In this document: positions 1-5,209 of the stretch, piece by piece
Layout: every line of letters begins with the position of its first letter
Position numbering within the stretch: position 1 is the stretch's first letter
Assembly (NCBI GenBank): GCA_018711085.1
Contig: DVIR01000019.1
Location: forward strand, 1-6,761
DNA from: Faeciplasma gallinarum
Lineage (GTDB): Bacteria > Bacillota > Clostridia > Oscillospirales > Ruminococcaceae
Reading direction: 5' to 3'
Length of the DNA stretch: 6,761 nt
Notes under the pieces: generated by a model
Databases searched by the model: none
Told to the model about the DNA's origin: nothing
What the model saw: the letters and a program-made list of their open reading frames with translations, nothing else
Made by a program: the position numbers and the translations under genes

Positions 1-728
1 TGAATCAGTTTTGCAGCATCTTCGTCTGACAGTTTCTCTTTAGCAATCATACCGTTTATGCTATTTTGAGGAATATTATTGGCACATAGCCAACGAGTAC
101 CTCGATTGTGATAAACATCATTATAAAAATACTTTGAAATCCAATAATAGTAAATGTGTGACAACAGTTCACTCTTACTTCCACTATCATCACCAGCAAC
201 ATTGCATCCCGTATTATACTCTGCACAGGATTCATTTTCATCTATAGTTTCTTCTACAATAAACCACCCATATCCACCATCTTTCCGAGGAGGGAATGGA
301 CCATTATCCAATTTCAGCCGTGAACTTTTAAGTGTACCTATCTTCCGTCTTAAAATATACGGAATCAACAGGAACCCCAATCTTTCCATACCAAAATCAT
401 GTCCGTAAAAATCAAGACGGTTCACCATAGTAGATTTGCTATGTAGCAGAAAATCAAATTTATCGGAAATTGCTTTTACTAAAGGTTCCGAAACACCCTC
501 AGTATATTGTCTATCTTCTAACCTAAATATAATAAAATTCGTAGCATACTTATTATTTCCAATTTTACATATTGCATCGCCATATTCAAGACGAGGAAGC
601 TCGTCCTCTATATACATTGCTGGAATTCCTGTAGCAATACTAATTTCCTCTACCGTCATGGGCTTTTCGTATGCTGCTTTACAAATAGCTCGCGCTATTT
701 GCGTATTCAAGTATTTGTCGGAATCCAT
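1..728 (-). CDS. C-terminal winged-helix part of a sigma-70-like regulator, 5'-truncated and running off the left edge
   Basis: The minus-strand frame is open for 242 codons from an ATG at 728 to the window edge. Residues about 5-75 look like the winged-helix module that follows the sigma domains in a group of Firmicutes sigma-70-family proteins: it begins DKYLNTQIARAICKAAYEKP, then has MTVEEISIATGIPAMYIEDE and a wing ending KYATNFIIF. I recognise this from memory of the family; no search was run. The rest, about residues 85-242, is hydrophilic with several Trp and Tyr residues and matches no domain I know. No sigma region 2 or 4 is present. The ATG at 728 has no good Shine-Dalgarno sequence and overlaps the end of the glycosidase remnant in another frame, so it is probably an accidental start and the gene a 3' fragment. 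GC is about 36%, with AT-ending codons, against about 56% just beyond 730. Recognition as a sigma-associated regulator is moderate; the open frame itself is certain. Confidence 0.55.
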   Translation of the reverse strand, partial: MDSDKYLNTQIARAICKAAYEKPMTVEEISIATGIPAMYIEDELPRLEYGDAICKIGNNKYATNFIIFRLEDRQYTEGVSEPLVKAISDKFDFLLHSKSTMVNRLDFYGHDFGMERLGFLLIPYILRRKIGTLKSSRLKLDNGPFPPRKDGGYGWFIVEETIDENESCAEYNTGCNVAGDDSGSKSELLSHIYYYWISKYFYNDVYHNRGTRWLCANNIPQNSINGMIAKEKLSDEDAAKLI

Positions 729-736
729 AGATCCGT
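719..736. other. Breakpoint joining two unrelated truncated genes
   Basis: On the minus strand, glycosidase-like coding sequence (ending ...GTIHIATD) changes within a few codons into regulator-like coding sequence (DKYLNTQIARAI...) in a different reading frame. GC changes from about 56% (721-1140) to about 36% (1-720) at the same place. The exact base cannot be fixed without relatives of both genes. No transposase, inverted repeat or target-site duplication is visible here. A deletion, a recombination event or a misassembled contig would all look like this. Confidence 0.7.
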
Positions 737-1135
737 TGCAATGTGGATGGTTCCGTTTGCAATCTCACCGTGCATGCCGGTGTCGCTTATCATGATTGCG
801 TATCTGTAGCCCTCGTCATACAGCGGGTCGTCCTCGCTGACCATGAACGGGAATACGTTGTGTCCTGCACCGTCGCACCAATCCGGCCAAAGCGGACCCA
901 TATCGGTGTACGGTCCGTAAAGGTTGTCGCTCACGGCGTATATAGCCTGAGAGCCTTGCCATCCGGATATGCCGTTTTCTCCCCAGTGGCCGCCCGCCTG
1001 ATTCCAGCGGCTCGCAAACATGTAATACATTCCGGTTTCCTCATCCTTGATGATTCCGCCGTCCCAATAGGAGTACTGCGCCATCTCTCTGTCCTCAAGA
1101 CCGTTGCCCTGGTCACGAGGGCCTACTCTTGAGCC

Positions 1136-1138
1136 CTA
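1136..1138 (-). other. In-frame TAG inside the glycosidase remnant
   Basis: The frame reads ...EELTEDC, then TAG, then GSRVGPRDQGNGLED without any shift. Related propeller proteins, as I remember them, carry Trp immediately before this Gly, so one TGG-to-TAG change explains it. The three complete genes to the right end in TAA, TAA and TGA, and no other in-frame TAG was found inside the conserved coding regions, so a reassigned code is not indicated. Confidence 0.7.
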
Positions 1139-1310
1139 GCAATCCTCTGTCAGTTCCTCGATAATAGGCATTGGCATAAAGCAGTCCATAAACTGAGTTA
1201 TCTCGCTCTCTTCTTCCGCACTCACGTATGCCGCGGAGGACAAAGAGGTGAACGCCAATGTGGCTGCTGCGGAAATAGCTGAAATTTTTTTAATTATTTC
1301 TTTCATGTGT

Positions 1311-1317
1311 TTCCTCT
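1311..1317 (-). promoter_or_regulatory. Ribosome binding site of the glycosidase remnant
   Basis: Minus-strand AGAGGAA lies four bases before the ATG at 1306, with its GG core about seven bases away. It sits inside the first codons of the longer frame starting at 1327, so it decides in favour of the shorter start. Confidence 0.6.
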
Positions 1318-1385
1318 TTTTCTTCATTTAAAGTTGCCTGCGCTTTGGCTTACTGCCATTTGCGCTATGTTCCATACATTTTTAA

Positions 1386-1414
1386 ATTATATCACACTTA
1401 GGCTTAAAGTTCAA
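1386..1414 (-). promoter_or_regulatory. Sigma-A promoter with extended -10, for the glycosidase remnant
   Basis: On the minus strand, TTGAAC (1414-1409), a 17-base spacer and a perfect TATAAT (1391-1386). TGA directly before the -10 completes the extended TGnTATAAT form. Transcription should start near 1379, giving a leader of about 73 nt before the ATG at 1306. Because the reading is continuous past the breakpoint, this promoter would also carry RNA into the regulator fragment. Confidence 0.8.
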
Positions 1415-1483
1415 TCTTTATTATGGCAAAAATCAACCCTCATCTTTGTGCCTAATGCTAAATCGCTTTGACAACTTAACTGT

Positions 1484-1522
1484 AAAAAGCGGCGCACAGC
1501 TCTTTTAAAAGCCATGCGCCGC
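1484..1522 (-). terminator. Intrinsic terminator of asnB
   Basis: A perfect 8-bp GC-rich stem, GCGGCGCA (1489-1496) with TGCGCCGC (1515-1522), encloses a loop containing TTTTAAAA. Read on the minus strand it is followed at once by TTTTT (1488-1484). It begins 37 bases after the asnB stop codon, so it should separate asnB from the glycosidase promoter downstream. Confidence 0.88.
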
Positions 1523-1559
1523 CGAAGATAATTAAATTTTGCGCTGTCTGTTCCGCGGG

Positions 1560-3383
1560 TTATGAGAAGTAGACTTTGTACCACACGAGGAATGTGTATA
1601 CCGTCCATATCTTTCGCGAGTAGTCGTACTTTCCCGCACGGTGGTCGTCAAGCAGCGACACGAGCATGTCTGTGTGGAAGAACTTTTTTGCGTTGTCGCT
1701 CTCAAATTCTTTTCTGACGATGTTGTAGTATTTGTCCTCATTGAGCCATACCCTTGTCGGCACGGGGAAACCGAGCTTTTTCTTGTCGGCAGTCTGGGGC
1801 GGGCATGCCCTGTGAGCTGCCATTCTCATGGCGTACTTTGTGTTTTCCTTGGTCACACGATATCTCTTCGGTATCCTTTGAGCCAAAGCCATCACTTTTT
1901 TGTCGAGGAAGGGGACACGCAGCTCAAGGGAATTTGCCATGCTCATCTTGTCGGCCTTGAGAAGTATATCTCCTGCCATCCATAAATTGATATCAAGGAA
2001 CTGCATCTTTGTGACGTTGTCCTTGCCCTTTACCTGGTCGTAGTACGGCTTTGTTATCTCGCATGCGTTAGGCGCGTTTGTCTTTATAGATAGTATGCTC
2101 TTTCTTTCGCTCTCGGAAAAGATGTATGCGTTGCCTATGAACCTCTCTTCAAGGTCGCGGCTCCTTCTTATTAAGAAGTTGACTCCGCGCTTGTGAGGAA
2201 GCTTTGAACAAATATTTCCTATAGCACGCCTTATCGGCTTGGGTACGGCGTTGTAAAACGCCATGTCATCCGGCTCCTTATAGATATTGTATCCGCCGAA
2301 AAGCTCGTCAGCACCCTCGCCGCTCAAAACGACCTTTACCTTTTGCGACGCAAGCTTGCACACAAAGTAAAGTGCAACCGCCGCAGGGTCGGCGAGCGGT
2401 TCATCCATGTGATACTGAATCTTTGGAAACTCGCTCCAATATTCATCGGCAGTTATGACTTTTGATATGTTTTCTTTTCCGATGTATTTTGAGAAATCCT
2501 TTGCATAGCCGATTTCGTTGTATCTCTCATCCTCGCCGAAGCCGACCGTAAATGTCTTGTCTACGTTTGCAACGGCTGCCACATAGCTTGAATCCACTCC
2601 GCTTGAAAGGAAGCTGCCGACCTCAACATCCGCAATCTTATGCGCCTCGACGGAGTCCTTGAACGTGTCGCTTATCATGTTCACCCAGTCCTCAAGGCTC
2701 GGCTTTTCGTCTGCGTCAAACTTCACGCTCCAATAACGCTCTGTTTTCAGCTTGCCGTCCTTGTATACAAAGTAATGCGCCGGCGGAAGCTTGAACACGC
2801 CTTTAAAGAACGTCTCTTCGCAGGGCGAATACTGAAATGTCAGGTAATTTTCAAGCGCATCCGTGTTTAACTCCTTGTCAAAGTGCGGATGCAGCAAAAA
2901 GCTCTTTATTTCGGAGCCGAACATGAAGGTGCCTCTCATCTGCGCATAGTACATCGGCTTGATTCCGAAAAAGTCGCGCGCTCCGAAAAGCTCCTTTGTA
3001 TTCTTGTTCCATATTACAAAGGCAAACATTCCTCTCAGCCTGTCAAGAAGTCCTTTTTGCCACTGCTCATATCCGTGGAGCAAAACCTCGGAGTCGGTGT
3101 TGGTTTTAAAAATGTGCCCGTGCGATATAAGCTCCTCGCGAAGTTCGCGATAATTGTATATCTCTCCGTTAAAAAGTAAAACAAGCGATCCGTCCTCGTT
3201 AAATATGGGCTGGCTGCCTGTTGAAATGTCTATTATTGATAGGCGGCGGAATCCGAGCGCTATGTCGCTGTCTATATATTTTCCGTCCGAATCCGGACCG
3301 CGATGCTTTATAGAATCCATCATCCTGCTTAGAACGGTCTGCGCATCAGAGATGCTGTTTGTGAATCCGACAAATCCGCACAT
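1560..3383 (-). CDS. asnB: Asparagine synthetase B, glutamine-hydrolysing
   Basis: This 607-residue cytosolic enzyme makes asparagine from aspartate, glutamine and ATP, releasing glutamate, AMP and pyrophosphate. The start is the ATG at 3383, which puts the class II amidotransferase nucleophile at Cys2 (MCGFVGF). The frame extends further up to 3470, but that ATG lies upstream of the promoter and has no role. The glutaminase domain (about 2-190) has HRGPD (27-31), RRLSIID (46-52), NGE (72-74) and TDSEV (96-100). The synthetase domain has the ATP pyrophosphate loop SSGVDSS (260-266), SGEGADELFGGY (354-365) and SLELRVPFLD (485-494). The loop is usually SGGxDS; here its first Gly is Ser261. Length is normal for clostridial/Bacillus-type AsnB. 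It appears monocistronic, with its own promoter at 3420-3448 and terminator at 1484-1522, and is divergent from the SGNH hydrolase operon. A related amidotransferase acting on another substrate cannot be wholly excluded. Confidence 0.93.
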   Translation of the reverse strand: MCGFVGFTNSISDAQTVLSRMMDSIKHRGPDSDGKYIDSDIALGFRRLSIIDISTGSQPIFNEDGSLVLLFNGEIYNYRELREELISHGHIFKTNTDSEVLLHGYEQWQKGLLDRLRGMFAFVIWNKNTKELFGARDFFGIKPMYYAQMRGTFMFGSEIKSFLLHPHFDKELNTDALENYLTFQYSPCEETFFKGVFKLPPAHYFVYKDGKLKTERYWSVKFDADEKPSLEDWVNMISDTFKDSVEAHKIADVEVGSFLSSGVDSSYVAAVANVDKTFTVGFGEDERYNEIGYAKDFSKYIGKENISKVITADEYWSEFPKIQYHMDEPLADPAAVALYFVCKLASQKVKVVLSGEGADELFGGYNIYKEPDDMAFYNAVPKPIRRAIGNICSKLPHKRGVNFLIRRSRDLEERFIGNAYIFSESERKSILSIKTNAPNACEITKPYYDQVKGKDNVTKMQFLDINLWMAGDILLKADKMSMANSLELRVPFLDKKVMALAQRIPKRYRVTKENTKYAMRMAAHRACPPQTADKKKLGFPVPTRVWLNEDKYYNIVRKEFESDNAKKFFHTDMLVSLLDDHRAGKYDYSRKIWTVYTFLVWYKVYFS

Positions 3384-3391
3384 GTGCTTTA

Positions 3392-3397
3392 CCTCAC
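3392..3397 (-). promoter_or_regulatory. Ribosome binding site fixing the asnB start
   Basis: Minus-strand GTGAGG has its GAGG core eight bases before the ATG at 3383. This matches the start needed to expose Cys2 of the amidotransferase domain. Confidence 0.75.
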
Positions 3398-3419
3398 TTT
3401 GTATGTAAATAACGCTAAT

Positions 3420-3448
3420 ATTATATCCGATTGCAGTGCCGTTTTCAA
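3420..3448 (-). promoter_or_regulatory. Sigma-A promoter of asnB
   Basis: On the minus strand, TTGAAA (3448-3443), a 17-base spacer and TATAAT (3425-3420). Transcription should start near 3413, giving a leader of about 30 nt. The position confirms that the in-frame ATG at 3470 is upstream of the transcript. Confidence 0.85.
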
Positions 3449-3456
3449 GTAATAGT

Positions 3457-3480
3457 ATGCGAATAATCAAGCATTCGCAT
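3457..3480. promoter_or_regulatory. Perfect 8-bp inverted repeat, possible operator
   Basis: ATGCGAAT (3457-3464) and its exact reverse complement ATTCGCAT (3473-3480) are separated by 8 bases. The element lies 8 bases upstream of the asnB -35 hexamer and about 50 bases upstream of the -35 of the divergent hydrolase operon. There is no T-run, so it does not look like a terminator. I do not recognise a known regulator consensus; a dimeric regulator site, probably for asnB, is inference. Confidence 0.4.
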
Positions 3481-3489
3481 GTGCATATA

Positions 3490-3506
3490 GGTTACGCAGC
3501 GGTTAC
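3490..3506. repeat. GGTTAC direct repeat with 11-bp period
   Basis: GGTTAC occurs at 3490-3495 and again at 3501-3506 with five bases between, so the copies lie one helical turn apart. It is 24 bases upstream of the -35 of the SGNH hydrolase operon. This spacing is typical of OmpR/PhoB-type response regulator sites, but the motif is short and could be chance. Confidence 0.3.
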
Positions 3507-3530
3507 AAATAATGAAATTTTCAAATTTTC

Positions 3531-3559
3531 TTGAAACGCGGTTTTTAATCTTATATAAT
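3531..3559 (+). promoter_or_regulatory. Sigma-A promoter of the SGNH hydrolase operon
   Basis: TTGAAA (3531-3536), a 17-base spacer and TATAAT (3554-3559), followed by further AT-rich TATA-like repeats. Transcription should start near 3566, about 41 nt before the ATG at 3607. The gene has a good AAGGAG (3594-3599) seven bases before the start. Confidence 0.85.
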
Positions 3560-3606
3560 ATAATATATATTCGACGTAAGAAAAAGATGATATAAGGAGC
3601 GCAAAA

Positions 3607-4458
3607 ATGAGCGATTATATAGGCGGCAAGAAGCCAAAAAAAGTAAGATATCATTTCAGCATAGTCTTTTTAGCGGCTGTGGTTGTTTTCGGAGTTATGT
3701 TTTACAGGTATATGAAGAGTACAACTCTTGAGGACGTTTTGTCACAGGAGATGGACATTGTAGTGCCTGCCAACTCGGATAAAAACAACGAGCAAGCTTC
3801 GTCTGAAGATGAGCAAACAGATTCGGATGCAAACGCGGACGAGTCTGTGGTAAATCCCGTGGCTGAGTCCGAGGCTGTTGACAGCGAGTATCTGGACAGC
3901 TGCGTGTTTATAGGCGACTCGATAATGTACGGGCTGTCGTCATACGGACTTGTTCCCGCATCTAACGTTTATGCAAGCATGTCAATGGACGTTTCCAAGG
4001 CGGAAACGCAGACGATACAAACATCTCAGTACGGCGAGGTCACCATACTTGAGGCGCTTGAGAGCAGCATGCCGCAAAACATATATATCATGCTCGGCTC
4101 AAAAGGCTCGGCATATATGACCCCCTCGCAGATGTATTCCGATTATTCGTCCTTTGTCAACAAAGTAAAATCGACCTGTCCGGATGCAAACATATATCTG
4201 ATATCCGTTCCGCCCGTGACAAACGCAAAGGAACAGTCTAAAGAAAGCCCCGTGCAAAATTCCGACCTTGACAGCTTTAACGAGCTTGTTTTGGAGTATG
4301 CAAACACCCATGATGTGTACTACCTTGATTTGAACAGCTACTTAAAAGACGATACGGGAAAGCTTCCGGCGGCAGATGCGGAAAACGACGGCGTGCACTT
4401 TAAGTATTCGACATACGAAAAGTTCATTGATTATGTCCTGACGCATGTGGCGGGATAA
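3607..4458 (+). CDS. Membrane-anchored SGNH/GDSL hydrolase-like protein
   Basis: A 283-residue protein with a basic N-terminus, one transmembrane segment at about 17-33 and an acidic Ser/Asp/Glu-rich linker at about 55-95, so the catalytic domain should face outside. The SGNH fold is shown by FIGDSIMYG (nucleophile Ser105), a central IYIMLGSKGS strand (160-168), YLISVPPV (197-204) and DGVHF near the end (Asp261, His264). Ser, Asp and His are therefore present. Two oxyanion positions look altered: block III, normally GxND or GTNG, is GSKG with Lys166 where Asn is expected, and the block II Gly appears to be Ser126. SGNH proteins remove or transfer acyl groups on sugars and lipids; in Firmicutes such anchored forms often act on surface polysaccharide acylation. 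The substrate is unknown and activity is uncertain given the substitutions. It is the first gene of an operon, with the lipoprotein starting 22 bases after its TAA stop. Confidence 0.85.
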   Translation: MSDYIGGKKPKKVRYHFSIVFLAAVVVFGVMFYRYMKSTTLEDVLSQEMDIVVPANSDKNNEQASSEDEQTDSDANADESVVNPVAESEAVDSEYLDSCVFIGDSIMYGLSSYGLVPASNVYASMSMDVSKAETQTIQTSQYGEVTILEALESSMPQNIYIMLGSKGSAYMTPSQMYSDYSSFVNKVKSTCPDANIYLISVPPVTNAKEQSKESPVQNSDLDSFNELVLEYANTHDVYYLDLNSYLKDDTGKLPAADAENDGVHFKYSTYEKFIDYVLTHVAG

Positions 4459-4465
4459 AATACAT

Positions 4466-4470
4466 GGAGG
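4466..4470 (+). promoter_or_regulatory. Ribosome binding site fixing the lipoprotein start
   Basis: GGAGG lies ten bases before the ATG at 4481. An upstream in-frame ATG at 4445 overlaps the preceding gene and would put the GGAGG inside the coding sequence, so 4481 is preferred. Confidence 0.7.
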
Positions 4471-4480
4471 AAATGCTTTT

Positions 4481-4981
4481 ATGAGATTCAGATCTGTGAT
4501 GGCAGCCGCAGCAAAGCATGCTGTCTTAATGCTTTTGTGCGCAGCCGCGGCGTTGATGTGCCTTTGCTCGTGCGGGGAGCAGCTTCCGTCCCCAAAGGCG
4601 TCGGAAATAGTAGACGCAATACTTGCATCCCAAACCGAAGGCGAAGAGTTCACCGCCGCAAGCGATGAGGAAATAGAGATAATTTTCGGCTGCGATATTC
4701 AAAACTACTCCGATGTCGAGGTGATGTATGCCACGGACGCCGGCTTTGCGGACGTTATAGCGGTGTTTAAATCGGCAGACGACGATGCGCAGACTGAAAC
4801 TCAGCAGCTTTTGAACGACTTTTTGAAAAAAAGACACGACGACTTTGCGGGATACGCTCCTCAGGAGGTAAAGAAAATAGACGCATCAAGCGTCATCACA
4901 TACGGCAGCTACGACGTTCTTGTAATTTTGTCCGATTTTGATGCGGCTAAAGACGCCGTAGATGCGCTGTTTAAGAGCTGA
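4481..4981 (+). CDS. DUF4358 family lipoprotein
   Basis: A 166-residue secreted lipoprotein. The signal peptide is MRFRSVMAAAAKH followed by a Leu/Ala/Cys-rich core, and the lipobox LCSC puts the lipidated Cys at residue 31. The mature part, about 136 residues, has the layout I associate with DUF4358: an early acidic segment with YSDVEVMY, AFKS-like sheet residues (VIAVFKSADDDAQ), a helix ending in LLNDFLKKRHDDFAGYAP and a closing VITYGSYDVLVILSD. Its biochemical role is not known to me. In Clostridia this family is often found next to SGNH hydrolases and MBOAT acyltransferases, which fits an envelope polysaccharide-modifying role; no MBOAT gene is present in this window. It is cotranscribed with the hydrolase upstream. 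No convincing terminator follows; the 228 bases to the next gene contain the nrdD promoter and nothing else coding that I can support. Confidence 0.8.
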   Translation: MRFRSVMAAAAKHAVLMLLCAAAALMCLCSCGEQLPSPKASEIVDAILASQTEGEEFTAASDEEIEIIFGCDIQNYSDVEVMYATDAGFADVIAVFKSADDDAQTETQQLLNDFLKKRHDDFAGYAPQEVKKIDASSVITYGSYDVLVILSDFDAAKDAVDALFKS

Positions 4982-5112
4982 TTAAAGCGTTTTTACTTTA
5001 CGCAAATACGGCTGAAAATAGGCTTGTCAAGCACATAAGCATTACATTTAACGGCATTTCGCAGTTGTGCATAATCCATAAAACAGTTGAATTTATTTTA
5101 CGTTTATTCTTC

Positions 5113-5141
5113 TTGACAATGTCGTTTGCATACCATATACT
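5113..5141 (+). promoter_or_regulatory. Sigma-A promoter of nrdD
   Basis: A perfect TTGACA (5113-5118), a 17-base spacer and TATACT (5136-5141). Transcription should start near 5148, giving a leader of about 62 nt. The -10 lies inside the first putative NrdR box. Confidence 0.8.
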
Positions 5142-5145
5142 TGCC
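5130..5145 (+). promoter_or_regulatory. Putative NrdR box 1, degenerate, over the -10
   Basis: Compared with the NrdR consensus acaCwAtATaTwGtgt, the 16 bases from 5130 (ATACCATATACTTGCC) match at 9 positions, mostly in the left half and centre. Alone this is weak. It is included because it lies 31 bp from a much better box, the usual tandem spacing, and overlaps the promoter -10, as expected for a repressor site. Confidence 0.4.
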
Positions 5146-5160
5146 ATAGCGGCGCTTTGA

Positions 5161-5176
5161 ATACAACATGTTGTGC
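5161..5176 (+). promoter_or_regulatory. Putative NrdR box 2 with a perfect 12-bp palindrome
   Basis: ATACAACATGTTGTGC matches the NrdR consensus acaCwAtATaTwGtgt at 12 of 16 positions and contains the exact palindrome ACAACATGTTGT (5163-5174). It lies just after the predicted transcription start. NrdR is a widely conserved repressor of ribonucleotide reductase genes and binds paired boxes; the gene immediately downstream is a ribonucleotide reductase. Confidence 0.65.
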
Positions 5177-5209
5177 TCGGTGCCATAAGCAAGACGGGAG
5201 GAAACGATA

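Larger units (their letters stand above)
707..1306 (-). pseudogene. Secreted GH43-like glycosidase, remnant with a nonsense codon and lost 3' end
   Basis: A signal peptide starts at the ATG at 1306: MKEIIKK, then a hydrophobic Ala/Leu/Ser stretch and a likely cleavage near AYVSAEEE. This start is chosen over the ATG at 1327 because AGAGGAA lies eight bases or fewer upstream of 1306 and nothing suitable precedes 1327. The mature part has RDQGNGLED, YWDGGIIKDEETG, YYMFASRWNQ, AIYAVSDNLYGPY, GHNVFPF and a DTGMHG segment, the blade pattern of GH43-like five-bladed propellers; the Asp of YWDGG is the likely catalytic base by analogy. The frame is broken by TAG at 1136-1138 just before the GSRVGPRDQGN segment, and a later ATG at 1084 reopens it. 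Homology ends near 736 after about 190 codons, where family members usually exceed 300; the frame then stops at 707-709. As it stands it cannot make a complete enzyme. It was presumably a secreted plant-polysaccharide hydrolase; GH43 is my best guess among related propeller families. Confidence 0.7.

Noticed and set aside
743..1132. 129-codon plus-strand frame opposite the glycosidase remnant
   Set aside because: The opposite strand carries recognisable glycosidase motifs; this is a shadow frame in GC-rich coding sequence.
1136..1138. TAG read as pyrrolysine or by a reassigned code
   Set aside because: The site is not in a methylamine methyltransferase, the expected residue is Trp, and other genes in the window show no in-frame TAG; a nonsense mutation is simpler.
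3384..3470. Longer asnB with 29 extra N-terminal residues from the ATG at 3470
   Set aside because: It would bury the Cys2 nucleophile, has no ribosome binding site, and its ATG lies upstream of the clear promoter at 3420-3448.
3514..3536. GAAATTTTCAAATTTTC as an operator
   Set aside because: It is only partly symmetrical, and A/T tracts of this kind are expected upstream of a -35 element.
4445..4480. Longer lipoprotein start at the ATG at 4445
   Set aside because: It overlaps the end of the hydrolase gene, lacks a Shine-Dalgarno sequence and places the GGAGG at 4466-4470 inside the gene.
4987..5003. GCGT...ACGC short stem as the terminator of the lipoprotein operon
   Set aside because: Only four paired bases, and the T-run is in the loop rather than after the stem.
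5020..5030. GCTTGTCAAGC as a terminator hairpin after the lipoprotein gene
   Set aside because: The near-palindrome leaves a one-base loop and has no following T-run on either strand.
4998..5192. 64-codon minus-strand frame in the gap before nrdD
   Set aside because: It has no ribosome binding site or promoter, and it lies antisense over the nrdD promoter and NrdR boxes; a chance frame.
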